From NCBI GenBank assembly GCA_014584295.1, contig JACTNC010000034.1, positions 1 through 64,000 of the forward strand: a stretch of 64,000 nucleotides of DNA. Reading direction: 5' to 3'. The notes below the pieces were generated by a model. That model saw only the letters and a program-made list of their open reading frames with translations. It ran no database searches and was not told the origin of the DNA. Every line of letters starts with the position of its first letter. The stretch's first letter is position 1. Positions 7,383 through 17,306 of this stretch are shown here, one piece after another. The position numbers and the translations under genes are program-made. Source of the stretch: Verrucomicrobiota bacterium. Lineage in GTDB: Bacteria > Verrucomicrobiota > Verrucomicrobiia > Opitutales > Opitutaceae.

Positions 7383-10277
7383 TCAGTTCGGCTTGCGTTG
7401 CCCCTGCCCGCTCTCAGGCGGCCCCAGGTAGCTCGCTCGCAGTCCCCCCGTATCGATCACGATGCGTTCGAGCACCACGCCAGGGGTAATTCTCCAGAAC
7501 TTCAGGACGTGCGCGCCAGGTTGCTCAACCGGCAGGCGGACACGTGTCTTTACTATGCCCTCGCCCACGGCCGTTTCCCAATCCCTTGAACCGACTTCAG
7601 TACCCAGGCGCAGAACGTGTGGAGGAGAGTCGTCAATCGAAACAGCGAAGCGAAGGGGTTCGCCTGGGATAAAATCAAGCGACGGCGCACACTGAACTTC
7701 GACCCCGACATCTCCCGCAGAGTGGAGGAACAGATCGTATGCGAGATGCGGCGAGTCGCCACCCGGCTCACTCACGGCCGCAAGCACCGGGAAGGTCGTC
7801 ACCCCTCCAAGACTGCGTCCAAATCCCGGAAGCGTCTTCCACTCGATCCCCTTCCCGGCGACAGCCCGATGGTAATTCGGCGCCTCAATGGCAATGCATC
7901 CATCACTTTCCACAAACGAACCCGCGGTAGCGGAGCGATTGTCGATCGGAACCAGGATTGTCAGCGGTGGTGCGCCCGCACCAGAGCGGACATCGATCCT
8001 GCCTTCTGTTGTCCCGGGAGGCACCTGGGCCCAGTCCGCAGCGACCTCTACCCGCAGGTCGGAACCGAGTTCACCGGACCGCGCGGATGCCTTGAGCCAC
8101 GCATGGCTTGTCTCTATTCGAAAGCCCACCGGGCGTATCCCGCGATTGAATACATCGAACCAGCGTGATCGCGGGCCGTAGGGACTGAGCACGGGGAGAC
8201 GCGCCTTTTCGGGCACGGGATAATCACCCGGACGTACGGCAGGATCCCCCTCAACAGCGATCGCCAATTCTCCGGCCTCCGGAACCTGAACCTCAGTCAC
8301 CGCAGGCATCGCATTGCGCAAAGGCTGCTGCCAGGTCACATAGCCAAGGTGTGTCTGGTCCATCATGTGGCGCCACTTGCCGTCGAGCAGGGCATCCCAA
8401 CGTTGCCGCAGTGCTGCATCGTCCGCGAAGAGCGCCCGTGCCTTGTCGGCGAGAGCGTTTGTGGAGGCGCGCCCCTGTGTGGCAAAGAGCCGGTTGCGGC
8501 CGACAACAAGGTTGAGTTCGGTGACAATCCGGCAGGCCGCGATTGGATGCTTCACAAGTTGAAAGAATGCGGGAACGAACTCGGCGGACATATTCCGCTC
8601 AATCCGTGAGGCACGATCCTCGAGTCCACGCCATTCTTCCAGAACGCGTTCCGCCTCGCGATGGTTGACGAGACTGAACGTGTCGGGAGAAACCATTTCG
8701 GGCTTACGTCGGCTGTTGAGTTTCGTGTAGCCATTGATCAATGCGGCGATCTCAACAGCATGGGCGCCACCGAACTGACGTTCGGCCCAGTCGCGCGAGT
8801 AGGCTTCCAATCCGGTTTGGTCGATTTCCTCCGGTCGCCACGCATAGCGCAGGAAAAACTCGATCGGGAACTCCATCGGTTTCAAGTCGCCGATATTGGC
8901 GATCCAGATGCGGTCTGCGCCAAACTGCCAGGCGAGGTGCATCTGCTCCCAGATCTTGCTGATTGGAACGGTGTTTAGCCACTTGTAGTTTCGTGGGTCG
9001 CCCACGTAGTCAAAATGATAGTACACGCCAGCCCCTCCGCTGCGCTTCCTCTCCCTTTCCGTCGGCAGGCGCCGCAGGTTGCCCCAATTGTCATCACACC
9101 AGAGCAGAGTCACATCGTCGGGAACCCTCATCCCGTGCTCGTAGTAGGCCTGCACCTCCTTGTAGAGCGCCCAGAGCTGCGGTATCTCGGCTTCGGGGCG
9201 ATCAAAGGCGTCACGGATGATTTCCCGTTGATCCTGCACGATTCGCTCGAGCAGCGCGACATTCGTCTCCTCGGACATGGCCAGGTCGCCATCTCCGCGC
9301 ATGCCGATGGTTATGATGCTTTCGAGATTGCGATTCCGCCTCAGACCCTCCCTCCAGAACCTGCGCAGCGTATCGCCATTCGTGACATAGTTCCAGGAGC
9401 CTTTGCCATGTCGCTTCCATTCCTGCTGCGCACGGAGCATCGGTTCATGATGAGAGGTTCCCATGACGATTCCGAAGCTGTCGGCAAGTCTGGGAGATTC
9501 AGGATCATCCTCGTTGAAGGCATTGCCCCACATGGCCGGCCAGAGGTAATTGCCACGCAATCGGAGAAGCAGCTCAAAAACCTTCGCGTAGAATTTTGAG
9601 TTGAGTCCCCCGAACTTCTCATGGGCCCATCCCGTGAGGGCCGGTGCCTCGTCATTCAGAAAGATGCCACGGTACCTCACGGACGGACCCGGATCAATCC
9701 ACGGGTTTGCGCGGACATAAACAGACGTTTGCCGCTTCACAGGAACGTCGGCCCACCAATACCAGGGGGACACGCCCATCGCATTGGACAACTCATAGAT
9801 CCCGTAGATCGTGCCCCTCTTGTCGCTGCCTGCGATGATCAGCGCGCGCGGTACGCCGGGAAACGGTTCGCTTGCTTCCACAAGCATGAACGCCTCCCAT
9901 CGGTCACGAATGGGTTTTACATTGAGCTTACCGCGGGCAATCAGACCGTCGATCAGGTTGCTCTGACCGATCGTGCCCACGACTATCGGCAGCTCAGAAA
10001 GCGAGGCAGGCGGCTCCTCCACAACCTGCAGCATAGGCCTCATTCCAGTGACCCTTTCGAAGTCCTCCGCCAGATCACCTGCCGCCCGCTTCACTCCCTG
10101 CCAATCCTTCGTGTCCACGACAATTGGCGAAACCCTCCCCTTTCCGGCCACCATCAACGCCGAGGGGTTTGAGGCAAACTGGACCAGGGGCCCCGCAACC
10201 TCCGCCGAAGCCGCGGGAGCAGAAATCACCAGCACTATCGGCAGAATTCGCGACAGGAGTGCTTTGAGTGTATTCAT
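7383..10277 (-). CDS. Secreted GH115 xylan alpha-1,2-glucuronidase
   Basis: This 964-residue protein begins with a signal peptide (about 1-26, ending ASA) and matches GH115 across its length: a leading alpha/beta domain (VVDTKDWQGVKRAAGDL), the barrel with RGIFLNDEAPALTGWAHEKFG, GNYLWPAMWGNAF and GTSHHEPM, a helical insert, and C-terminal beta domains. GH115 enzymes remove (4-O-methyl)-glucuronic acid from internal positions of polymeric glucuronoxylan, which lets GH10 enzymes cut further. The start is 21 bp downstream of the GH10 copy B stop, so the two are almost surely co-transcribed. Its end faces the symporter gene with 32 bp between. Confidence 0.95.
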   Translation of the reverse strand: MNTLKALLSRILPIVLVISAPAASAEVAGPLVQFASNPSALMVAGKGRVSPIVVDTKDWQGVKRAAGDLAEDFERVTGMRPMLQVVEEPPASLSELPIVVGTIGQSNLIDGLIARGKLNVKPIRDRWEAFMLVEASEPFPGVPRALIIAGSDKRGTIYGIYELSNAMGVSPWYWWADVPVKRQTSVYVRANPWIDPGPSVRYRGIFLNDEAPALTGWAHEKFGGLNSKFYAKVFELLLRLRGNYLWPAMWGNAFNEDDPESPRLADSFGIVMGTSHHEPMLRAQQEWKRHGKGSWNYVTNGDTLRRFWREGLRRNRNLESIITIGMRGDGDLAMSEETNVALLERIVQDQREIIRDAFDRPEAEIPQLWALYKEVQAYYEHGMRVPDDVTLLWCDDNWGNLRRLPTERERKRSGGAGVYYHFDYVGDPRNYKWLNTVPISKIWEQMHLAWQFGADRIWIANIGDLKPMEFPIEFFLRYAWRPEEIDQTGLEAYSRDWAERQFGGAHAVEIAALINGYTKLNSRRKPEMVSPDTFSLVNHREAERVLEEWRGLEDRASRIERNMSAEFVPAFFQLVKHPIAACRIVTELNLVVGRNRLFATQGRASTNALADKARALFADDAALRQRWDALLDGKWRHMMDQTHLGYVTWQQPLRNAMPAVTEVQVPEAGELAIAVEGDPAVRPGDYPVPEKARLPVLSPYGPRSRWFDVFNRGIRPVGFRIETSHAWLKASARSGELGSDLRVEVAADWAQVPPGTTEGRIDVRSGAGAPPLTILVPIDNRSATAGSFVESDGCIAIEAPNYHRAVAGKGIEWKTLPGFGRSLGGVTTFPVLAAVSEPGGDSPHLAYDLFLHSAGDVGVEVQCAPSLDFIPGEPLRFAVSIDDSPPHVLRLGTEVGSRDWETAVGEGIVKTRVRLPVEQPGAHVLKFWRITPGVVLERIVIDTGGLRASYLGPPESGQGQRKPN

Positions 10278-10298
10278 CCGGTTCGCAGCGGCAGGTCC

Positions 10299-12182
10299 TC
10301 AGCGAGGAACTTCGATCGTCCACTCTGTCGATGTGCCAGAGCTCAAGGAAAAGGTGCGCACATGGGTTTGCGTACCGGTTGTCACAGTAATTCGGTAATC
10401 CCCAAAAAAGCCTCTCCCCTCCCACCGCCCCTCTGGGTCGGTCTTCGCGCTGAATCCACTTCGCCAGCTCCGCAACACAAGATCCTTGTAGACGCGGGCA
10501 TTTGGCTTCTCCGACCAGTCCTCACGGTACATGGCCGCGGATGGCCGCCAATGCCGTCCTTCCCAGAAGCCCCAGAACTGCACGCCGATGACGCTGGGGT
10601 GACTGAACATCAGGATGAGGAAATCACGCGTGAAATCAGCCTGCAGTTCCTCGTCGCTGGTCCAGACATCGAACTCGGTGACGCGCACAGGCAGGTGAAA
10701 CTCCCTTTGATAGCGATCGAGCACAGCGAGAATATTCTCCGGTGCATTGGGCCTGCCATTGAAATGGGCCTGGAGTCCGAGCCCGTCGAGCGGGGCGTGA
10801 TTTTCCAAAAGGAATCGCGCCGTCCGCTCGAAATGCTCCACATGGGCGAGATCGGTCGTGGCATCATGATTGGAGAAGTCGTTCTGGAAGAGCCTGGCAT
10901 GCGGCAGTTCCTCACGGGCAGCCTTGAACCAGGACACCATGATTTCGTTGCCAAACAGGTCCATCAGGTCGTGATTGGTAAAGGGCTCATTGAGCACATC
11001 CCATTCTTCGAGCAGCCCGTTTGTCGCTCGTGCAATCGAACGGATGTGTTCCAGAACCAGAGCCGGAATTTCGCCCTGCCTTGGAGTACCTATCAGAGCC
11101 TGGACATCTCGCGGCAGGTTCTTGCGTCCCGGCCACACGAGTACATGGCCGCGCGTGTGAAAGCCGCGGTCGTGGAGCCAGCGTAGTCCCTGCAGGGTTT
11201 GTTCACGCACGGAAGCCCTGCCCCAGTCTCCCTGCCATGCGGGCCATTTAAGATCATTCTCGGTGCTTGCAGCGTTGAAGAGCTCCTGAAGGACCTGTCT
11301 GTAACGCAGATTGTCGGGAGAATCGACGACCAGGCGTTCCATCTGCAGCGCGGTGCCCCATTCAAAGGCGGATCGCGTTTGTTCGATTTTCACCTTTGCC
11401 CCCTCGAGCGGGCGTCCATCTGAATCCGTGACCCGCAGCCTCATACTTCCCTTACGGATCTTCTCAATCCGCCTCAGGGCATCCTGTCTCCACGGGGCTC
11501 CGGGTTCTCGTCCCTGATACGAAAACCGGGTGCGCGGCACAGATGCCAATTCGAGCGATCGACCATAATGGATTGCTGAGATACCCCCGATCTCAACACT
11601 CTGCCTCTTGAAGCCAAATCGCAGCATGACGGCGGCCTCCTCAGGGGCAAAGGCCTGCGCCCAGATGAATGGCACCAGGATTTCCTGCCACGCCCTCGTC
11701 AGTGGAAAGTCGCCTTCATAGCTGCTGTTCCAGTCAACACCATTGCGCCGGATGACGAGCAGCACGCGAGCTGAACCCGTTTCATCCTCGCTTCCTCGGG
11801 ACCGTGCAAAGAATCGGATCATGCCCAAATCTCCCTTTGCAACCGGGCGCCCCGTGAGGGCACGGAGCTCAACCGCAGGTGCCGAGCCCGCATCCCTCAG
11901 CGTGTCGATACGCCATGCCTTGTCGAAACCGGGTCCATCTGTATCGACGATTTGAAAACGCGCGACGCCTGAGTCTCTTCCGGTATGCGGCACAAATGCC
12001 TCCAAGGCGTCACCCGCAACAAGCGGATCGCCTGCCGGCAATGAAGTCCGCCCGACGCCCGATGGATTCTGACTCGCATCAGCTGCGGAAAGCGTCAGTG
12101 ACATCAAGCACGCAAGGATCACGCCAGCCAGCGCATGTAGCGCATTCGCTATGCCTGGATGAAGAATGGAGAGGCGTTTCAT
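10299..12182 (-). CDS. Secreted GH10 endo-1,4-beta-xylanase with N-terminal carbohydrate-binding-like module (copy B)
   Basis: This 627-residue enzyme has the same layout as the enzyme at 350-2185: signal peptide (about 1-34), CBM4/9-like sandwich (about 50-208), a short Ig-like segment (245-280), the GH10 barrel (about 288-560) and a C-terminal beta-domain. The acid/base is Glu399 (WDVLNEP) and the nucleophile Glu503 (TEFD). Long stretches are shared with copy A (for example RYRQV-QELFNAASTENDLKWPAW), while the binding module and the C-terminal domain differ more, so the two may bind different xylan surfaces. It precedes GH115 by 21 bp and follows the GDSL esterase by 123 bp on the same strand. 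Confidence 0.94.
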   Translation of the reverse strand: MKRLSILHPGIANALHALAGVILACLMSLTLSAADASQNPSGVGRTSLPAGDPLVAGDALEAFVPHTGRDSGVARFQIVDTDGPGFDKAWRIDTLRDAGSAPAVELRALTGRPVAKGDLGMIRFFARSRGSEDETGSARVLLVIRRNGVDWNSSYEGDFPLTRAWQEILVPFIWAQAFAPEEAAVMLRFGFKRQSVEIGGISAIHYGRSLELASVPRTRFSYQGREPGAPWRQDALRRIEKIRKGSMRLRVTDSDGRPLEGAKVKIEQTRSAFEWGTALQMERLVVDSPDNLRYRQVLQELFNAASTENDLKWPAWQGDWGRASVREQTLQGLRWLHDRGFHTRGHVLVWPGRKNLPRDVQALIGTPRQGEIPALVLEHIRSIARATNGLLEEWDVLNEPFTNHDLMDLFGNEIMVSWFKAAREELPHARLFQNDFSNHDATTDLAHVEHFERTARFLLENHAPLDGLGLQAHFNGRPNAPENILAVLDRYQREFHLPVRVTEFDVWTSDEELQADFTRDFLILMFSHPSVIGVQFWGFWEGRHWRPSAAMYREDWSEKPNARVYKDLVLRSWRSGFSAKTDPEGRWEGRGFFGDYRITVTTGTQTHVRTFSLSSGTSTEWTIEVPR

Positions 12183-12219
12183 CGGTTGCGGCGGACCAAG
12201 CAGATGCTGAAATGAAATC

Positions 12220-12240
12220 TCTCCCGATTCAAACGGGAGA
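12220..12240 (-). other. Intergenic hairpin between GDSL esterase and GH10 copy B
   Basis: TCTCCCG (12220-12226) and CGGGAGA (12234-12240) form a 7-bp stem with a 7-nt loop. On the minus strand it is followed by GATTTCATTTC, a weak T-rich stretch. It may be a partial terminator or an RNA-processing site that lets GH10/GH115 differ in level from the esterase. Confidence 0.4.
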
Positions 12241-12305
12241 TTGGGTCCTCTGCGGGTTGCTTCTCCAATTGCTCAATGCATGGACTGGCATGATTGCCTC
12301 GGAAT

Positions 12306-13538
12306 TCAATGGCGTTCGTCGGATGTCAGCGCAAACAGTCGAAGATCGACCAGGCGGGCCATCTCGGCGTAGCCCGCAAGCGACGGATGCAGGTGGTCAC
12401 CGCTGTCAAAGGCAGGTGCGAGCCGGATGGGATCTTCGGGGTTTCTCAACGCGGCATCAAAATCGACCACGGCGTCAAACTGTCCACTCCGTCGAATCCA
12501 CTGATTCACCGTCTGCCGGTCTGCCTCACCATCCTCGCTCCAATAGAATCCCGCACCGGCGTAGGGCGTGAGCGTTCCTCCGATGACGATCACTCCCTTC
12601 GCATGAGCCCGCACGATGATCTGTGAAAGAGCATGAATGATGTCACCGGCGGAGGCATAGGGTTCCCCTCTTTCACGTGCGGAAAGCCTCGTGCCGATGT
12701 CGTTGATGCCAGCAAGTACAAGGACCCAACGTGCTCCACTTTGGGTAAGCACATCCCGATCAAAACGCGCCAGGATGTTGGGCCCGAGTCCATCTCGCAG
12801 CAGCCGATTTCCACCGATGCCCTGATTGAGGACAGCGATGCGATTCCCTGTGCCCTGATCCTGAAGTCGCCGCGCCAGCACATCAGTCCATCGGTCGTTG
12901 CCATCGGTCGTTGTGCCGTATCCGTCGGTTATCGAGTCTCCAAGCACGACAATCGCCGCAGCCGGTCTCTCGCTCTCCACGTCCAGGCCTGACAGGAAAT
13001 ACCAGTGCACAATTCTTGCGGCCTCAGACGGTCGGAATGTATCCGAATCGGCCGTCGCCATGAGATAGGACGTCGTGCGCGATCCCGGGTGAGAGGTGAG
13101 CGTCTCCGGCACCTGGATGAGGCGCATGGTGATGGCGATGTCCGCCAATGCAGGGAGCTCGAAGTGCGCGGGATCAGAAAGCATCACCGCGCCTGGAGGA
13201 ATCGAGGTCTCATTTCTTCCATTGAATGTCAGCGGACATGTGCTCCCTGATCGCAGGTGCCCCTCGTTCTCCAGGTAGGCAAGCCGGACATCACGCACGA
13301 CAAGCGGGGTTATTCCGAATGCGTTGCTCAGCCGCAACCTCACCCGGTCTCCGCCCACGGACACACGTACGACCTGCCGCAAGGTACTGCCCGTCAAGGG
13401 AAGCTTGTCCTTTGCGGCCGGCTCCGGAAAGGCAGCCGTGGCCCATGTTCCCACCCAGGATCCGGCCATGCCCAGAGGCAAAGCCGTACAAACCATCAGC
13501 CAAACAACAAGAGCCATTCTGAATGAAGGCATGGGCAT
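12306..13538 (-). CDS. Secreted GDSL/SGNH-family esterase, probable acetylxylan-type deacetylase
   Basis: This 410-residue protein has an N-terminal hydrophobic signal (about 1-26), a beta-rich leader of about 160 residues (GSWVGTWATA, LRQVVRVSVGGDRVRLRLSNAFG) and an SGNH hydrolase domain. Ser202 is in GDSITDGYG, the block III Asn is in LAGINDIGT, and the Asp/His pair is in DSGDHLHPS. This layout is known from GDSL enzymes that act on polysaccharide or cell-wall acyl groups. Its place in a xylan locus suggests removal of acetyl groups from xylan. An upstream in-frame start would give 40 extra residues of no recognisable character, so I start at ATG 13538. Confidence 0.88.
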   Translation of the reverse strand: MPMPSFRMALVVWLMVCTALPLGMAGSWVGTWATAAFPEPAAKDKLPLTGSTLRQVVRVSVGGDRVRLRLSNAFGITPLVVRDVRLAYLENEGHLRSGSTCPLTFNGRNETSIPPGAVMLSDPAHFELPALADIAITMRLIQVPETLTSHPGSRTTSYLMATADSDTFRPSEAARIVHWYFLSGLDVESERPAAAIVVLGDSITDGYGTTTDGNDRWTDVLARRLQDQGTGNRIAVLNQGIGGNRLLRDGLGPNILARFDRDVLTQSGARWVLVLAGINDIGTRLSARERGEPYASAGDIIHALSQIIVRAHAKGVIVIGGTLTPYAGAGFYWSEDGEADRQTVNQWIRRSGQFDAVVDFDAALRNPEDPIRLAPAFDSGDHLHPSLAGYAEMARLVDLRLFALTSDERH

Positions 13539-13618
13539 GATGAACTCACAAGGGTAACGGCGGACAGGATTGGGATTCCTATGGAGTGCGTTCGATTGAC
13601 GCGTAGGTGTCCGGCGCA

Positions 13619-13652
13619 ACGAGGCCTCTTTACCCTGAAAACGAGGCCTCGT
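13619..13652 (-). terminator. Stem-loop after TonB receptor gene
   Basis: ACGAGGCCTC (13619-13628) and GAGGCCTCGT (13643-13652) form a perfect 10-bp stem with a 14-nt loop, 21 bp past the stop of the TonB receptor on the minus strand. No T-tract follows. The right half contains a perfect 12-bp palindrome (ACGAGGCCTCGT). The most likely role is a terminator or RNA stabiliser that separates receptor and esterase transcripts. Confidence 0.6.
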
Positions 13653-13673
13653 GCTCAAAAGCGATTCGCCTGC

Positions 13674-16600
13674 TCAGAAGGTGAAGGTATTCGTGAGAAG
13701 CCATTCGCGATTTGGCGCAATGCGAGCGGAAGCCACGGTTTGTCCGTCGGGTTGGACCGAGATAGGAATCAGCTCATCCTTGCCGAGAATATTGCGTGCA
13801 TTGAGCTGGATCTTCCAGCCGATGCGTTTGCTGAGCTTTCGTTCGTAGCTGAGCCAGAGATCAAGAAAATCCTCTGACGGTCCGTAGTAGGGTTTGGACA
13901 GATCAAAGGAGTAGGTGCTGGCATTGACTGCCACAACCGGGTAGCCGATGACGACCTTATCCTGCCAACGGTAGCCTCCACCGACGCCAACATTGCGGAG
14001 GAAGTTCCCCTTAAAGGTGTAATTGGTGATGATATTGTAGCGCCATTTCCGGAGCTCGGATGAGGCCGCGCCCTCCTGAAGCTTGAGCAGCGTCCAACTG
14101 CCTGCGGTATTGTTCCACTGCTGGAGAAGTGTCTGGGCTGTGGGGCCGCCTGAATACATGCGCATCTCGCCCGCCGGGCCTGCCAGCTTTTCTGCGATAT
14201 ACTTCACAAACTCTGCGGCCTCCGCACCGCCGACGTTGGAGAGCGAAGCCTCGGTCTTCGACGCATTGAAGCTGATGCGCCAGTTGGGCAACGGATTGGC
14301 CGTGAACTCGAACTCATAGCCCTTCGAAACCGTATCCGATGTCAGGGTCAGTCCCTGCGGTGTGCTTCCGCCCCAGATCTTGTAGGCCTGGACCTGGGCA
14401 GGGTCGGGATTGCTCAGGTTGCTGGGAGGCGTGAACCCCCAGTATTGGTAGAACTTGGCGGGCATGTGCGCCTGGATGTCATTCCACGCGGCGATCGATG
14501 CATTTTCCCGGGCTGTCGCCTGATCCTGAGTCTCTCCCTTGGCCGTGTCCGGATCGAAATTGTAGCGCCATTCATTGGAACCGTTGGCAGTATTCAACGT
14601 GTAAGCGTTGAGATTGTACAGCATCACGTTTCGCCACCGGAGTCCGAAGCTGATGATATCGCCAAACATGCTGAGGTTGCTCATCTGGGTTGCCGAATCC
14701 TTGACGGAGGCCTCGTACTTCACCGCGCGGAAGGAGTACCTGCCATCCTTCGTCGACAGCAGGACGCCGTAGTCCTCCGTTTTCCCGGTCGGGTTGCCGA
14801 GCACATCCCCATAGAGGTTGCGGCGGGTGCCCGCGATTTCGAAGTTGTCGGAAGCATTGTAGGAAATGCTGACATTGAGCGGTAGCGGATCCCTGCTGAA
14901 TAGTTTGTTGATATGCAGGACGGCACCCTTGCTCAGGGAATGACTCTTGAGCTCGCTGGCGTAGGTGGTCGGCAGCGAATAGACGGACGGGCTCAAGTTG
15001 AGCGTGTTGCGCAGGGTCGTGACCGGTGCGGTCACATCCTTGCCGCGCACGACATCATAACGCCAGCCGAGGGTCCCCACGAGCGCACCGTTCCACCAGT
15101 AACTCTGCCAGGTGCCGGCGTAGGAACGGGTTTTTCTGAGGGCCTTTGCTGCGTTCGTTGTCAGGCTCTGGTCGCCGTCGGCATAACGAAGGATGTCCAA
15201 ATAGTAGTTGGAGTTCCAACCGACATAGTTCGCGGGATTCGAGGCCTGTGAATAGGCGTCGGTGCCGTAAACATTGACAAGCGAGGTGGGCACTGTCCAC
15301 GCCGCGCCGGGCGACACCGTGCTCAGCGCGTTCCACTGGGAGCTGAAATGGTAGAGGGCGCCATCATTGAGAACGATGGGGGTGCTGATGCCTGGGATGT
15401 TTGCCCCAGAGGCGGAATTCTTCGCGGCCAGCGACGATCCGAGGTAAATCATGGATATTGGCGGCCGGTCGTTGAAAGGCAGCGGAACACCCGTGTACGT
15501 GTCGAAGGCGGGGCTCGTGGCATAGAGATTCCACGTGCGGTTCTCGGAGGCGTATTTCTCCGCGCTGTAGACCCCGTTGAACCGGTGCACTCCGATCAAC
15601 TTGGCGAGAAAATCGTTTCGGATCACATCCTTGGAACGGAATTCTCCGAAAATCGCCCCACGCACGACCTCGCGGTCGCTTTCATAGGAGCGCCCGCCAC
15701 CGCTTCCCTGGACGTAGGGCCTGCCAACATTGGGATTAGCCTTCAGATCCTGGAAGTTCTGCAGGATGTCGATGTCGATGGTCGGTGCGCCAAAGAGGTT
15801 CTCATTGGCTCTTCGGTACTCTTGCTTGTCATAGGTCAGTTCAAGACCGACACGATCGTTCCAGCCCGTCTGCGAAAGCGAGACATTGTAGGAATTCCAC
15901 TTCTCCCTTTCCCACTTGTTTGGTCCATCAATGAGCGTGTCGTAGAAGTTGAAGATCGATGGATCGGTGAGGGTTGTTTCCCGGTATTGTCCGTATTGGT
16001 AGCCGGGCAGTTTGGCCTGTGTAGCATAGGCGGGAAGTCCGTTCACTCCGTAAAACACCGCCGAATAACGCCGTCCGATGATCGCACCATTGTTCGCGCG
16101 CACCGTGCCATCCGGGTTGAGGGATCCCCGGTTCATGTAGCCCCCATAGATCGTATAGAGCTGGTTGGTCGTGCCATCGACGAAGTAGTATGGCTGCTGG
16201 TCGTTGCCGCGGCGGGCAATCCATGCGTTGTACTCCGGATCGGCGGGACGAAGCTGTCCCATGCCATCGCCACCGACAGCAGGTGTGTCCTCGCGCTCAG
16301 CCATGTAACTGTTCTGAAGCAGGAGCTTTCCCATTCCGGGTATTGTTCCGGACTTGGGCAGAAACCAGGGCGTGATGTGATCGTTCGGCGGCACCGTGCG
16401 CGGGCGGTTGGCGTCGATGTCGCCGTGCTCAAATTTCGCCCTGACGCTCGTATGGAAATCACCCCGGTTGAAGAGACGCGGGTCGAACCGGATCGCACCA
16501 TAGACGCGCTCATCGTCCTCAAACGCGCGCTCCTGCTGAAATTTTTCGTGATCCCACAAACCGATGAGGCGGATCGCAAGGGTCTTGTCGACCAGTTCCT

Positions 16601-17306
16601 TGTTGATGTCCAGCGTTGCCCGCTGGCTGCCGTGGGCGTCCAGACGGATCTCCGCACTGTTTCTGTCACGGAGTTCGGCGTTTCGTAGCGACGCATTGAT
16701 GATGCCGGCCGGTTTTCCCAGGCCGAAAAGAATCGAGTTTGGTCCGCGCTGGATGTCTACACGATCGATGTTGAAGCCATCCCACGGGATGTCCGAAACG
16801 AAGAAGTCGCGCGCATTGTCCGCCGCGCTCAATCCGCGCACGCGATTGTTCGACGACGGTGAAGCCAGTGTGCCCGACTCATCGACGCTCGTTCCGTTGC
16901 CCAGTCCGGCGTAGGTCGACCTCACCCCGCCAACCTCGGCATTGGTGGTGTACTGGAGCAGTGTCGTGTTTCCGGTGGCACCGATGTCCGCAAGAAATTC
17001 CTTGGTGTAGACCGAGATGGCGGAACCGACGTCGGCGAGGTTTGTGCGTATCCGGGTGCCCGCAAGCGTTTCCGTGGCAACGTATCCGCGGTCGGCCGTG
17101 GCGCTGACCTCAAAGGGGGTCAACCTGACCACCTCACCTCCGGCGGACGCATCCTCCGATCGCGTTTCGAGATCTCCAGGCCGAAGGCTGGATCGGGATG
17201 CATTGGATGTGGTGGTGTCTCCAGAAGGAGGCACGGTTTGGGCCAGTGACGGCCATGCAGCGGCCAACAGGGCGAGTGCGGTCAACGAACGCTTTGCTTT
17301 TTTCAT
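13674..17306 (-). CDS. TonB-dependent outer-membrane receptor, Opitutaceae type
   Basis: This 1210-residue protein starts with a signal peptide (MKKAKRSLTALALLAAAWPS, cleavage near residue 23). The plug domain (about 65-210) has LTPFEVSATADRGYVATET and TLAGTRIRT, a signature common in Verrucomicrobia, followed by the conserved RVDIQRGPNSILFGLGKPAG. The rest is a 22-strand barrel ending in the terminal aromatic signal LLTNTFTF. There is no SusD partner. It is the first gene of the minus-strand xylan block (receptor, esterase, GH10, GH115), so it probably imports xylan fragments across the outer membrane. That substrate is inferred from neighbours only. Confidence 0.93.
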   Translation of the reverse strand: MKKAKRSLTALALLAAAWPSLAQTVPPSGDTTTSNASRSSLRPGDLETRSEDASAGGEVVRLTPFEVSATADRGYVATETLAGTRIRTNLADVGSAISVYTKEFLADIGATGNTTLLQYTTNAEVGGVRSTYAGLGNGTSVDESGTLASPSSNNRVRGLSAADNARDFFVSDIPWDGFNIDRVDIQRGPNSILFGLGKPAGIINASLRNAELRDRNSAEIRLDAHGSQRATLDINKELVDKTLAIRLIGLWDHEKFQQERAFEDDERVYGAIRFDPRLFNRGDFHTSVRAKFEHGDIDANRPRTVPPNDHITPWFLPKSGTIPGMGKLLLQNSYMAEREDTPAVGGDGMGQLRPADPEYNAWIARRGNDQQPYYFVDGTTNQLYTIYGGYMNRGSLNPDGTVRANNGAIIGRRYSAVFYGVNGLPAYATQAKLPGYQYGQYRETTLTDPSIFNFYDTLIDGPNKWEREKWNSYNVSLSQTGWNDRVGLELTYDKQEYRRANENLFGAPTIDIDILQNFQDLKANPNVGRPYVQGSGGGRSYESDREVVRGAIFGEFRSKDVIRNDFLAKLIGVHRFNGVYSAEKYASENRTWNLYATSPAFDTYTGVPLPFNDRPPISMIYLGSSLAAKNSASGANIPGISTPIVLNDGALYHFSSQWNALSTVSPGAAWTVPTSLVNVYGTDAYSQASNPANYVGWNSNYYLDILRYADGDQSLTTNAAKALRKTRSYAGTWQSYWWNGALVGTLGWRYDVVRGKDVTAPVTTLRNTLNLSPSVYSLPTTYASELKSHSLSKGAVLHINKLFSRDPLPLNVSISYNASDNFEIAGTRRNLYGDVLGNPTGKTEDYGVLLSTKDGRYSFRAVKYEASVKDSATQMSNLSMFGDIISFGLRWRNVMLYNLNAYTLNTANGSNEWRYNFDPDTAKGETQDQATARENASIAAWNDIQAHMPAKFYQYWGFTPPSNLSNPDPAQVQAYKIWGGSTPQGLTLTSDTVSKGYEFEFTANPLPNWRISFNASKTEASLSNVGGAEAAEFVKYIAEKLAGPAGEMRMYSGGPTAQTLLQQWNNTAGSWTLLKLQEGAASSELRKWRYNIITNYTFKGNFLRNVGVGGGYRWQDKVVIGYPVVAVNASTYSFDLSKPYYGPSEDFLDLWLSYERKLSKRIGWKIQLNARNILGKDELIPISVQPDGQTVASARIAPNREWLLTNTFTF

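Noticed and set aside
15348-16688. 446-codon open frame on the plus strand
   Set aside because: Antisense to the TonB receptor barrel; no recognisable domain.
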